A stretch of 64,000 bases of DNA from Kiritimatiellia bacterium (lineage in GTDB: Bacteria > Verrucomicrobiota > Kiritimatiellia > RFP12 > UBA1067): positions 1 to 64,000 of the forward strand of contig JAFTCL010000044.1 in the NCBI GenBank assembly GCA_017454745.1, read 5' to 3'. Below, piece by piece: positions 8,504 to 17,459 of the stretch (position 1 is the first letter of the stretch; the number at the start of each line of letters is the position of its first letter). The notes beneath the pieces were generated by a model, which made no database searches, had not been told where the DNA came from, and saw only the letters and a program-made list of their open reading frames with translations. The translations under genes and the position numbers were made by a program.

Positions 8504-9865
8504 ATGTCGGTTTTTGAGAAAATTCTGTCGGATCCGGACGAGTTTACGCTCAACGTGGACCGTTTGGGGGAATGCAAGATTGATTCTCCGGTGCGCAGCC
8601 GCGATTTTATTGACGACAACGATCGCATACTGGTTACTGAAAACGCGAGTTTCCTTAATTACGCGGCCAAGCGCATGGGGGTGCAGCCTTCGTTTGAACG
8701 CGCCGGGGCGCACCGCAAGATTTTCCACGATCCCGCGTGGAGCCGGGTGGCGATTGTCACGGCGGGCGGGCTGTGCCCGGGGTTGAACCATGTGATCAAA
8801 GCGCTGGTTGAGATTCTTACCTTCGATTACAACATCCACACCATTTACGGCATTCGCTACGGTTACGCGGGGCTGATCCCAAAATACGGCTACCGCCCGA
8901 TTATGCTGGACCCGGACACGGTGGACACCATCCACGAGCGCGGCGGAACGATGCTGGGATCCGCCCGCGGCCAGCAAGACACCGGAGAGTTGGTCGATTC
9001 CCTTGCCCGGATGAACATCAACCTGCTTTTCTGCATCGGCGGCGACGGTTCATTGCGGTGCGCCCACGACATTGCGCAGGAGTGCAAACGCCGCAATCTG
9101 GCGATTAGCGTGGTGGGCATTCCAAAGACCATCGACAACGACCTGATGTTCATCGGCCGCAGTTTCGGTTTCGAGACCGCGGTCGGAGAGGCAATCCCGA
9201 TTATCCGCGCCGCCCATACCGAAGCCAAGGGGGTGTTCAACGGCATCGGGCTGGTTAAGCTGATGGGGCGAGATTCGGGATTCATCACCGCTTACGCGAC
9301 GCTGGCCAATCCGGTGGTTAACTTCTGTCTGGTGCCGGAGCTGGATTTTGAGCTGGAGGGCGAGAACGGGTTGCTGCGGGCGCTGGAGCGGCGTTTTGAA
9401 TCCGGCAAGGATCACGCGGTTATCGTTGTGGCCGAGGGCGCCGGCCAACAGCTGATTAAAGACAGCCGCGAGGTTCGCGACGCCTCCGGCAATCTGTTGA
9501 AAAAAGACATCGGCGAGTTCCTGCGGGTGAAAATCAACGAGTATTTCTCGAAAAAAGAACGCTCGGTGACGGTGAAATACTTTGATCCCAGCTATACCAT
9601 TCGCAGTGTGCCGGCCAAAGGTACCGATGCGATCCGTTGCTATATGCTGGCTCACAATGCGGTCCACGCGGCGCTGGCGGGCCGGACGGACTGCGTGGTG
9701 GGCAATCAGGGCGAATGGTACACGCTGGTGCCGATCCGGCTGGCAACAATCGAACGGCAGAAGGTGAGCCTGCGCGGCGACTTGTGGCGCGCGGTGCTGG
9801 ATGCCACGGGGCAGGGGACGTATTTTGGCGGCAATGTGGTCAATCCCGCCGCCGTGATGCCGTAA
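8504..9865 (+). CDS. pfkA: 6-phosphofructokinase (group with plant-type ATP-PFK residues)
   Basis: 453 residues. The ATG at 8504 follows GGAG at good spacing; a longer frame upstream lacks support. It carries the phosphofructokinase signatures GGLCPGLNHV, GGDGS, GIPKTIDND and GLVKLMGRDSGFIT. It phosphorylates fructose 6-phosphate in glycolysis. The loop after GGD has Gly, as in ATP-dependent enzymes, while PKTIDND has the Lys typical of PPi-dependent enzymes. That Gly/Lys mix is known from plant ATP-PFK and related long bacterial forms, so ATP is the likely donor. The N-terminal 80 residues are an extension absent from the 320-residue E. coli type. First gene of a same-strand group with era 9 nt downstream. 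Confidence 0.9.
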   Translation: MSVFEKILSDPDEFTLNVDRLGECKIDSPVRSRDFIDDNDRILVTENASFLNYAAKRMGVQPSFERAGAHRKIFHDPAWSRVAIVTAGGLCPGLNHVIKALVEILTFDYNIHTIYGIRYGYAGLIPKYGYRPIMLDPDTVDTIHERGGTMLGSARGQQDTGELVDSLARMNINLLFCIGGDGSLRCAHDIAQECKRRNLAISVVGIPKTIDNDLMFIGRSFGFETAVGEAIPIIRAAHTEAKGVFNGIGLVKLMGRDSGFITAYATLANPVVNFCLVPELDFELEGENGLLRALERRFESGKDHAVIVVAEGAGQQLIKDSREVRDASGNLLKKDIGEFLRVKINEYFSKKERSVTVKYFDPSYTIRSVPAKGTDAIRCYMLAHNAVHAALAGRTDCVVGNQGEWYTLVPIRLATIERQKVSLRGDLWRAVLDATGQGTYFGGNVVNPAAVMP

Positions 9866-9874
9866 GGAGCGGTT

Positions 9875-10810
9875 ATGGAGAATCTGGAGAATACAGGCGA
9901 AAACCAAACCCGCTGCGCGGTGGTGGGGATCGTCGGGCGCACCAATTCCGGGAAATCGACGTTGCTCAACGGCATGGTGGGCGAGAAAATCAGCATCGTC
10001 AGCCCGGTGGTGCAGACCACCCGCAACACGGTTCGCGGCATCTTGACCGAGCCTCGCGGGCAATTGGTGTTTTTGGACACCCCCGGACTGCACAAATCCG
10101 AGGGTGTGCTGGGGACGCTAATGAACCGCATGGCGCGGCAGGTTTCGGCCGGGGTGGACGTGCTGGCGGTGGTGTTCGATTCTTCACGGCATCCGCGGAT
10201 GGAGGATGACGGCTGGATGCGGCGGGCGGTGTTTGCCGAACAGCCGCTGGTTTTCGTGCTGAACAAAAACGATTTGAAGCCTTCATACGCCGAGCGGTTC
10301 CAAGAGCTTTGGGAACAGATTCAAACCGAAAAAGGAATCCGGCGCGACGTCAAGTGGGTTTCGGTGTCGGCGTTGCATCCCAAGACCGTATCTCCGCTGA
10401 TTGACGAGCTGTTCGCATTGGCGACGCCCACCTCCGGTTTGCTCTTCCCGGAAGACGTGGTTACCGACTATCCGCGCAAATTGGCGATAGCCGACGCGAT
10501 ACGGGAAAAACTGCTCTTTAAGCTGCGCGATGAAGTTCCCCACGAAATCGGGATTTTGGTGGAGCAGATTACCGAAACGGACGATGCGTGGAAAGTGGTG
10601 GTGACACTTTATGTGAACCGCCCATCGCAAAAAGGCATTGTGATCGGACCGAAAGGGCGGATGATACGCTATGTGCGGAGTCAGGCGGAACCGGAACTTT
10701 CGGAAATATTCGGCGTTAAGGTGGAGCTTGATATCTGGGTAAAGATCGAGCGGGACTGGATGAAAAATTTCTGGCTGTTGCAGCGGATGGGGTATGCCGG
10801 ACAGCTTTAG
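9875..10810 (+). CDS. era: GTPase Era
   Basis: 311 residues, a normal Era length. N-terminal GTPase domain: G1 GRTNSGKST (about 15-23), effector region VQTTRNTVRG, G3 DTPG, G4 NKND. C-terminal KH domain with GPKGRMIRYV and VKVELDIWVKIERDW at the end. Era binds the 3' end of 16S rRNA and helps mature the small ribosomal subunit, acting in the cytoplasm near the membrane. The start has a GGAG site and lies 9 nt after pfk; the downstream glycosyltransferase follows within 16 nt, so all three are probably co-transcribed. Confidence 0.96.
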   Translation: MENLENTGENQTRCAVVGIVGRTNSGKSTLLNGMVGEKISIVSPVVQTTRNTVRGILTEPRGQLVFLDTPGLHKSEGVLGTLMNRMARQVSAGVDVLAVVFDSSRHPRMEDDGWMRRAVFAEQPLVFVLNKNDLKPSYAERFQELWEQIQTEKGIRRDVKWVSVSALHPKTVSPLIDELFALATPTSGLLFPEDVVTDYPRKLAIADAIREKLLFKLRDEVPHEIGILVEQITETDDAWKVVVTLYVNRPSQKGIVIGPKGRMIRYVRSQAEPELSEIFGVKVELDIWVKIERDWMKNFWLLQRMGYAGQL

Positions 10811-10825
10811 GTGGCGGGGTGTGCG

Positions 10826-11986
10826 ATGCGGGTGTTTTACGATGCAATGGTGTTGAGGGAGCCGTATTCGGGTGTGGAAGTGACCGTCCACCAGTTGGCG
10901 GCGGCATTGGCCCAGTATGGCAAACTGCCGGTTTGCGCTTGTGTGCCGACCGGTCACCGCCCGATACCGGCACGTCCGCATCTGCGTCTCCGCGAGGTGC
11001 GTGGGGTGTCAAAGTCGAGACTGATGCGCATCCTGTGGGAACAGACCGTGCTTCCGGTGTTGCTTATGCGTTCCCGCGCTTCGCTGCTGCACGCGCCAGC
11101 CTATGTGGCTCCGATGCTGTCGCCTTGCCCGCTGGTATTGACGGTGCATGATTTGCACGTGATGACCCATCCCCAGTTTTGCGGGCGTGAAAACCGGATG
11201 CATTACAAATTGCTGATGCCGCCCTCCATCCGGCGGGCCAATAAAATAATCGTATTTTCCGAACACACCCGCCGCAACGTGGTGGAGCGTTTCCCGTTCG
11301 CCGCCGATCGCATCCAGGTGGTTCCGCCCGGTCTTACTCCTGGACTTGCCCGCTGCGAAAATTTCAGCCGACAGCAGCAGGTGCGTCAGAAGTACCGGTT
11401 GCCGTCATCTTTCCTGCTTTTTGTGGGTGACCTTACGTCACGCAAAAACATTACCGGGTTGATCAGCGCGTTTGATATCGTCCAAGGCGAACGCCCCGAT
11501 CTGCATCTGGTGTTGGCAGGCGCGGCGGACCCGGAGTCGATAGCCGCAATCGACCGGGTGGTGCGCCGTTACGGTATCCGGCATCGGGTGATGCGAACTG
11601 GTTACGTGGAGTTGGACGACCTCGGCGTAATGTATTCGCTGGCGCAGGCTTTTGTATTTCCTTCTCATGACGAGGGGTTCGGTTTGCCGCCGCTGGAGGC
11701 GATGGCTTGCGGTTGTCCGGTGGTGTGTTCGGGCGGAGCGGCGGTGGAGAACTGCGGCGACGCGGCGGTTTCCTGCGACCCCAGCGACACATCGTCAATT
11801 GCCAGCGCGGTGAGTCTGCTGCTGGATCACCCATCCTTCCGTCGCGACAAGATCCGCGCCGGCTACGTCAAGGCCGCGGGTTTCGTTTGGGACCGCGCTG
11901 TGCGGGCCACGGAGCAGGTTTATCTGGAAGTGATGCGCAAAAACGGACAACAGGTGGTTGACCCGTACCATCATTGGGGGAGGTAG
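10826..11986 (+). CDS. Glycosyltransferase family 4 (GT-B fold)
   Basis: 386 residues. I chose the ATG at 10826, which follows GGCGGGG; a GTG at 10811 is also in frame. It shows the GT4 pattern: an N-terminal acceptor domain starting MRVFYDAMV, then a C-terminal donor domain with LFVGDLTSRKN near residue 200 and the E-x7-E nucleotide-sugar motif in DEGFGLPPLEAMACGCPVV (about 280-300). Such enzymes transfer a sugar from a nucleotide sugar onto glycans or lipids at the inner face of the membrane. Donor and acceptor cannot be told. It sits between era and a secreted propeller-like protein with 1 nt between stop and next start, so it is likely co-transcribed with both. Confidence 0.88.
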   Translation: MRVFYDAMVLREPYSGVEVTVHQLAAALAQYGKLPVCACVPTGHRPIPARPHLRLREVRGVSKSRLMRILWEQTVLPVLLMRSRASLLHAPAYVAPMLSPCPLVLTVHDLHVMTHPQFCGRENRMHYKLLMPPSIRRANKIIVFSEHTRRNVVERFPFAADRIQVVPPGLTPGLARCENFSRQQQVRQKYRLPSSFLLFVGDLTSRKNITGLISAFDIVQGERPDLHLVLAGAADPESIAAIDRVVRRYGIRHRVMRTGYVELDDLGVMYSLAQAFVFPSHDEGFGLPPLEAMACGCPVVCSGGAAVENCGDAAVSCDPSDTSSIASAVSLLLDHPSFRRDKIRAGYVKAAGFVWDRAVRATEQVYLEVMRKNGQQVVDPYHHWGR

Positions 11987-11987
11987 T

Positions 11988-13349
11988 GTGGTCAAAACGT
12001 CCGTAACCATGTTTCCGGTGGTACTTGCGGCGCTTGCCGCCTTGGGGATTGAACCTTGCCGGATTGAGGTGGTTGACCGTGAAAACGGCTGGCCGGTGCC
12101 GTTGGTAGAGTTGCGCACCACCCATCAGTTGCGGTTTTTCTCCGACAACGCCGGGGTAATCGCGATGGACGCCCCGGAGCTGATGAACCGCGAGGTGTGG
12201 TTTGATATCAAAGGCCACGGGTACGGGATCAAGAAGGACAATTTCGGATACGCCGGAGTGCGGTTGCGGCCTGAACCCGGTCGTCGGCTAAAGGTGGAAG
12301 TGGACCGTTATTGTAAGGCGAAACGATTGGGTCGCTTAACCGGCGGCGGTTTGTTCGCCGAGAGCCAAAAATGCGGCGAACGCTTGGATTGGAAAGAGAG
12401 CGGCGAATTCGGATGCGACACGGTTCAGGTGGCCAGTTACCGCGACCGCTTGTGGTGGTTTTGGGGCGACACCAATGTGCCGGGTTATCCGCTCGGCGTT
12501 TTCCAAGCCTCTGCCGCTACCACCGGTTTGAAGCCTTTTGAAAAATTCGAGCCGCCGGTGCTTCCGCCGTACCAATGGTTTCGCAACCGCGAAGGCCGGG
12601 TGCGCGGGGTGGCGCGGATGGATTCGGAGGAAGGACCGACATGGATCTTCGGCACCGTGGGGTTGCGCGACAAGTCCGGCGAAGAAAAGCTTTGCGCGTC
12701 ATATTTCCGCATCGCCAATCCGATGACGCCCAAAGCGATTGGCCAGTGTGTTTGGAACGACCGGCTTTCCAGGTTCGAGTCGGTAGAAGTGCTGTGGCGC
12801 CGTTCGGAGGCCGGTGAAAGGGTTCCGGTGTTTACGGACGGGCACCCGGTGTTTTGGACGGACGGCGACGGTAAACGCTGGCTATTGTTTGCCGATCCCT
12901 TCCCGCATTTAAAATGTCCGGCTACGTATGAGGGATGGCGAGACCGCAGCCAGTGGGAAATACTGACACCGCAGCGCAAGGTGCGTTCCGCGGACGGCAA
13001 GCGCGAGGTTACCGCAGTGCGCGGTTCAATCGCATGGAACGCTTACCGGAAGCGTTGGGTTTCAATCTTCTGCGAACGGGGAGGCGAGGGCAGTTTTCTC
13101 GGTGAGATCTGGTATGCGGAGGCGGCTGAACCGACCGGGCCGTGGGAAAACGCGGTCAAGGTGCTGTCGCATGACAACTATACATTTTACAATCCTCTGA
13201 TGCATCCGGAGTTGACCGCCGATGACGATCGGGTATTGCTTTTTGAGGGGACATACACTTCGTCGTTCGCCGACAAACCGCCGAAGACCCCGCGATACGA
13301 CTACACTCAGATTCTGTACCGGTTGGATTTGGACGAGTTGTTCCGTTAG
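11988..13349 (+). CDS. Secreted beta-propeller-like protein, unknown function
   Basis: 453 residues from a GTG at 11988 that has a very strong GGGGGAGG site 4 nt upstream; the next in-frame ATG is at 12009. The N-terminus has a signal-peptide-like hydrophobic stretch (FPVVLAALAALG). After an N-terminal beta domain the protein repeats short W/Y/D-rich blades (WWFWGDTN, WIFGTVG, WTDGDGKRWLLFADP, WYAEA), as in five-bladed propellers of the GH43/GH32 fold class. I cannot point to a catalytic triad, so calling it a glycosidase would be a guess. Its stop overlaps the convergent beta-helix gene (TTAG shared by TAG and TAA). Confidence 0.7.
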   Translation: MVKTSVTMFPVVLAALAALGIEPCRIEVVDRENGWPVPLVELRTTHQLRFFSDNAGVIAMDAPELMNREVWFDIKGHGYGIKKDNFGYAGVRLRPEPGRRLKVEVDRYCKAKRLGRLTGGGLFAESQKCGERLDWKESGEFGCDTVQVASYRDRLWWFWGDTNVPGYPLGVFQASAATTGLKPFEKFEPPVLPPYQWFRNREGRVRGVARMDSEEGPTWIFGTVGLRDKSGEEKLCASYFRIANPMTPKAIGQCVWNDRLSRFESVEVLWRRSEAGERVPVFTDGHPVFWTDGDGKRWLLFADPFPHLKCPATYEGWRDRSQWEILTPQRKVRSADGKREVTAVRGSIAWNAYRKRWVSIFCERGGEGSFLGEIWYAEAAEPTGPWENAVKVLSHDNYTFYNPLMHPELTADDDRVLLFEGTYTSSFADKPPKTPRYDYTQILYRLDLDELFR

Positions 13350-14260
13350 CGATTTTTGTCGGGCTTTTTAGCGGATGATGCCCCGGTTTCTTTTTTCGCC
13401 ATATCTTCCAACCGGTTTTTCAGGAACACTCCGTGTTCGCGCCGGTTGGTGACCCGGTTGTTCTTCATGTCCAGTTTTTGCTGCGGATGCGGCGGCGATT
13501 CTTCGCCCACCGCCACCATTATGGCGTTGGAAGCTTTGGCGGATTGGTGGAATTTGCAGTTACGGATGGTGATGATCCCGCCGTTGGGGAAATCGGCCAG
13601 ATAACTAGACGTGCCGTCTTTTCCGTCGTCGAACTCGCTGTCTTCCACCACGCTTTCCAACGCCCGGCTTTTTAGGTTGTGGCCAATTCGTGCATGATGG
13701 GATTTGCTGTTTTTGAAAACCAGTTTTTTGATTTTTCCGATGTAGAGATTGTGGGAATATCCGTCGCCGGCCCCGTTGGAAAAGAACTCGCAACGGTTTA
13801 CGGTTACGGTGCAGTCGGGTAGCGCCCCGCACAACACCCCGTTTTCGTTGTCGTGGAACACGCATCCGGTCAGGGTGAGGTTATCTCCCTCAAGTCGAAT
13901 CCCCGCGCCGTTTTTGTCGGGCGATTTCGCCCCGCGGAAAGTAATTCCGCTGATGTGTGTGTCGTTGCCTTTAACAATCCAAGTGGCTTTACCTTGGCAG
14001 CATTCGCCGTCGGCATCGATGATGGTTTTGCCGGTCCCGGCGCTTTTGATGGTTAACCGGTTTTGTCTCCAAACGCACACGTCGCCACGGTAGGTTCCGT
14101 TGCGCAGCACCACGGTATCGCCATCGGCGGCGGCTGCTGCTGCGGCGCTGGGTTTGGGAAATTCCTCTCCCGGCCCAACGCGCAGCTCCCGTCCAGACGC
14201 GGACAAGGCGGTAGCCGCCATCAAATAAACGCTGGTCAAATTTGCGGTTATGCGTTTCAT
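13346..14260 (-). CDS. Secreted right-handed beta-helix protein (polysaccharide lyase-like)
   Basis: 304 residues with a signal peptide (MKRITANLTSVYLMAATALSA). The body shows parallel beta-helix coils rich in N, G, D and I/V (ADGDTVVLRNGTYRGD, IKSAGTGKTIIDADG, GITFRG, LTGCVFHDNENGV), the PL6/NosD/pectate-lyase-like fold. Enzymes of this fold often cleave uronic-acid polymers, but I see no confirmed catalytic residues and it may only bind. The ATG lies 2 nt after the stop of the upstream alpha-mannosidase gene, so the pair form an operon. The C-terminal 20 residues are Lys/Ala-rich and probably disordered. Confidence 0.75.
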   Translation of the reverse strand: MKRITANLTSVYLMAATALSASGRELRVGPGEEFPKPSAAAAAAADGDTVVLRNGTYRGDVCVWRQNRLTIKSAGTGKTIIDADGECCQGKATWIVKGNDTHISGITFRGAKSPDKNGAGIRLEGDNLTLTGCVFHDNENGVLCGALPDCTVTVNRCEFFSNGAGDGYSHNLYIGKIKKLVFKNSKSHHARIGHNLKSRALESVVEDSEFDDGKDGTSSYLADFPNGGIITIRNCKFHQSAKASNAIMVAVGEESPPHPQQKLDMKNNRVTNRREHGVFLKNRLEDMAKKETGASSAKKPDKNR

Positions 14261-14262
14261 GT

Positions 14263-17200
14263 TCAGAAGTAAAGCTTTATGGTTCTGATTGCAAAAGGCG
14301 CGAACTCCAACGGTTTGTCGGCATCAATCTCGCCCAGATCCTCCCATTCCATAAGGTCGGTTTCCGCTAGTTTAACATTTTCCGCCGCATGGAGTTTCGC
14401 CAATGTGCGGACACCGCGGCGTTCCACCAGCCGCGCCACCAGGCAGTTTTCCTTTTCCGCCTTTTTGAGTACGGTAAGTTCCACCCCTTCGGCCTGTATC
14501 GGAAGGGCGGCCGGATTGGTTGCCGCCATGTTTTCAAATCTTGCCACGCCTTGGTTAAGCGCGTTGGCTTCGTCCCAAACGTTGGAATCCGCCAGTTCGC
14601 CTTGATGCGGCAGAAATGCGTAACGGAACCGCTGTTCACCGATGTCGGCAACCGGATCCGGTTCCGTGGGGGCGCGCAACAACGATAGTGACAACACGTG
14701 TCCCTTGACGCGGTAACCGTACTTGCAGTCATTGAGTAACGCAACGCCGAAGTTCGGTTCCGACAAATCGGCAAACCGGTGCCCGACGCATTCAAACTGC
14801 GCGTGCTCCCATTTGGTGTTGTCCGTGGCGGGTCTGGAAACCGTGCCGTACTGGATTTCAAATTTCGCAACGTTGGATTCGACCGCCACCGGGAAAAACA
14901 CCCGCAACAGTTTATGCCGCTCCTGCCAGTCCAACGATATTTCAAAATCCAGCCGCGGTGAATCCGGCAACAGCCTTGCGGTCAGGTTTAATCTGGTGCT
15001 GCCGATGGCCATAATCGCTTTTGCTCCGCAACCTGCCACTCCGTCAAACCGCGTTACCTGTTCAGTTTTAGCGGTGCCGAGACACATTTCCTCGGTGTAT
15101 TCTTCGATGTCCCACGCGTCCCAGCGGGGCGGGATATCGTGGAATATCCGCAACACGTTGGCGGGTTCGCCGGGACGGATAAATTCGCGTCCGGTCTGGA
15201 GGTCAACGCAGGAACGCAATGTCATGTCTCCGGGGTTTAATGTGTAACGGACAAATCGGTTTTCCAATACTATGCCATTGCCGTCAATGGGGCTTTCCAC
15301 AGTTGGCGGCAACGGGTATTGCCGCAGGGTGGCGAACGACATTGCCGGAACATGTAGCGTGCGCCGCATTCCGTCGGCCATGGTCACCAAGCCGTAATAC
15401 GGGGTGGGGGATGGATTGAACCAGGTGGTGGCGCCGGGTTCGGGAGTAAGCAGTTTGGCGGCGGCGCTTTCTTGCATTGCGTTAAGCTCGGCGATAATGC
15501 GTTCGATTTCCGGAACCTGTTCGGCATAGACCCGGTGAATGCAGGAACCGGGCAGAATGTCGTGGAACTGGTTGGTGAGGAAACGTTTCCAAAGCTCAAG
15601 CATTTTTCCCGACGGGTAATCGGCGCCGGTGTTGAATGTCGCGAGCGCTGACAGCGTCTCGGCGGCATGGAACGCCTCTTCGCATCTGCGGTTAGCCCGT
15701 TTGATGCCAGCTTGTGAGGTAAGCGTGCCGCGGTGCATCTCGAAATAAAGTTCGCCGGACCAAGTGTCAAGCTCATCGCCGTATGCCGCCATCTTTTCCA
15801 ATACCGGCTGGGCGAACCCGAAATGGAATTTGGGGCAACCGTTCAGTGCCCGGCAACGCAAGCCGCGTTCGACATGGTTTTCACTCGGGCCGCCGCCGCC
15901 GTCGCCGATTCCGTACAGGCAGATCGCCTCCTGCACCAGACCGGCTTCGGCGTTGTTGGTCTCGTGGCGGCGCAACAGTGCCGGGGTGAGATCTGAGTCG
16001 TACGCATCCTCCGGCGGGAAGTGGGCCAATACGGTCGAACTGTCTATTCCCCGCCACCAGAAAGTGTTGTGCGGAAACTTGTTGTATCGGTTCCACGAGA
16101 GTTTCTGGGTCAGGAAATAGTCGATCCCGGAACGCTTCAAAATTTGCGGCAGGTTGCCGGAATAACCGAACACGTCCGGCAGCCAGAGGTTGCGCACCAC
16201 AACGCCGAATTTGTCGCGGAAATAGTTTTTGCCCACCAGCAGCTGGCGGATGAGCGATTCTCCGTCCGGCAGGTTGCAATCCGCCTCCACCCACATACCG
16301 CCCTGGATCTCCCAGCGTCCGGCGGCGACTTGGCGTTGGATTTTTTTGAAGAGGTCCGGGTGGCGCTGTTCCATCCATTCGTAGAGCTGCGCCTGTGACG
16401 CTCCGAAAACGTAATCGGGGTACTTGTCGATCAGTGCGAGCTGGCTGGAAAAGGTGCGTTCGCATTTGCGGACGGTTTCGCGCAACGGCCAAAGCCAGCC
16501 CACGTCGATGTGCGCGTGGCCCACGCCGTAAACGTCAGGTGCAGCCGGATCCGGGCCGACCGCCCAAGCGTTGGCGATGGCGCGTCGCGCCGCCGCCGCC
16601 CCTTGCGTGGCATGGATGCCGGCGGCGCGGCTGGCGGTGCGGAGCAACCCCATACGGCGTGCGGTACCGGGCTGAAGCGCCTTGATGAGGTTCACCGGCA
16701 CTCCGAAATCCAGCCACAACTGCCAGGCGTCATAATCGAACCGGCAAACCCTTGCGCGGCGGAGTGTACCGTCGAAAGTCCCGTGGAGCGCGGTTTGGTC
16801 ATCGATCCAATCGGGATCGATACAACGGTCCACGCCGAACAGGCCGTTTGCCCCCGCATCGACCCACAGGTCAATCGGTTCGCCGCCTGCGGCGTTGTCC
16901 AAAAACGGGAAAATGTCCTTATTGAAAGCGTGGTCAAATACCGATCCGTTGGTCAGCCCGTAAGCGGGACAGCCGTCGGCGCCAAATACGCAAGCCTCGC
17001 CGCCGAAATTGAGATGCAGTGCCACCCGGCCGCGCCATTCCGGCGGGACCTGCCCGGTGATATGGAACCACCCGCACTCCCATGCGCCGCCCCAATGTTC
17101 GCCCTCTCGGATCGGGCGGGTGGCGGCGGTGGCGCGTTCGGAAAACGGCACCGGCTCGCGGGTGGTCATTACGGTCAGCGTCAGTGGCCGCTCGTCAAGC

Positions 17201-17274
17201 AACACCTCATGCTTAAGCCGCTGCAAAAGCGCTTCTATTCTTGCCAAATGTATATCCTGGTAAAAATGCGACAT
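14263..17274 (-). CDS. Alpha-mannosidase, glycoside hydrolase family 38
   Basis: 1003 residues, the usual length for bacterial class II GH38 enzymes. After an N-terminal lectin-like beta domain the catalytic domain begins near residue 245 with GHAHIDVGWLWP (zinc ligands His and Asp). The nucleophile Asp is in WLPDVFGYSG near 366, and a further zinc His lies in NQFHDILPG. The C-terminal half is the large beta-sandwich region of the family. It removes alpha-linked mannose from N-glycans or mannans with retention, using zinc. No signal peptide is visible, so it probably acts on imported oligosaccharides in the cytoplasm or is exported by another route. Upstream lies a repeat tract, not a clear promoter. 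Confidence 0.95.
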   Translation of the reverse strand: MSHFYQDIHLARIEALLQRLKHEVLLDERPLTLTVMTTREPVPFSERATAATRPIREGEHWGGAWECGWFHITGQVPPEWRGRVALHLNFGGEACVFGADGCPAYGLTNGSVFDHAFNKDIFPFLDNAAGGEPIDLWVDAGANGLFGVDRCIDPDWIDDQTALHGTFDGTLRRARVCRFDYDAWQLWLDFGVPVNLIKALQPGTARRMGLLRTASRAAGIHATQGAAAARRAIANAWAVGPDPAAPDVYGVGHAHIDVGWLWPLRETVRKCERTFSSQLALIDKYPDYVFGASQAQLYEWMEQRHPDLFKKIQRQVAAGRWEIQGGMWVEADCNLPDGESLIRQLLVGKNYFRDKFGVVVRNLWLPDVFGYSGNLPQILKRSGIDYFLTQKLSWNRYNKFPHNTFWWRGIDSSTVLAHFPPEDAYDSDLTPALLRRHETNNAEAGLVQEAICLYGIGDGGGGPSENHVERGLRCRALNGCPKFHFGFAQPVLEKMAAYGDELDTWSGELYFEMHRGTLTSQAGIKRANRRCEEAFHAAETLSALATFNTGADYPSGKMLELWKRFLTNQFHDILPGSCIHRVYAEQVPEIERIIAELNAMQESAAAKLLTPEPGATTWFNPSPTPYYGLVTMADGMRRTLHVPAMSFATLRQYPLPPTVESPIDGNGIVLENRFVRYTLNPGDMTLRSCVDLQTGREFIRPGEPANVLRIFHDIPPRWDAWDIEEYTEEMCLGTAKTEQVTRFDGVAGCGAKAIMAIGSTRLNLTARLLPDSPRLDFEISLDWQERHKLLRVFFPVAVESNVAKFEIQYGTVSRPATDNTKWEHAQFECVGHRFADLSEPNFGVALLNDCKYGYRVKGHVLSLSLLRAPTEPDPVADIGEQRFRYAFLPHQGELADSNVWDEANALNQGVARFENMAATNPAALPIQAEGVELTVLKKAEKENCLVARLVERRGVRTLAKLHAAENVKLAETDLMEWEDLGEIDADKPLEFAPFAIRTIKLYF

Positions 17275-17283
17275 AGGATGCTT

Positions 17284-17457
17284 CTTAGGGGTTAGGGTTT
17301 TGAGAATGAAAAATGAAGAGAGAAGAATGAAGAGTTGGGGAGTTATGAGTTACGAGTGACGAGTGACGAGTTTGGAAATGAAGAATGAAGAATTCTGTCA
17401 TAATTTTTCACTCATAATTCTTAGTTTTTCATTTTCCCGACCGTCAAACCGTCAAAC
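17284..17457. repeat. Intergenic degenerate short-period repeat tract R1
   Basis: A gene-free tract built from several short motifs repeated imperfectly: GGGGTTAGGG; AATGAAGA-type units; GAGTGAC/GAGTTAC units; and two CCGTCAAA units at the far end. Positions 17359-17388 are identical over 30 bp to 22920-22949. No coding potential. Confidence 0.8.
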
Positions 17458-17459
17458 TG

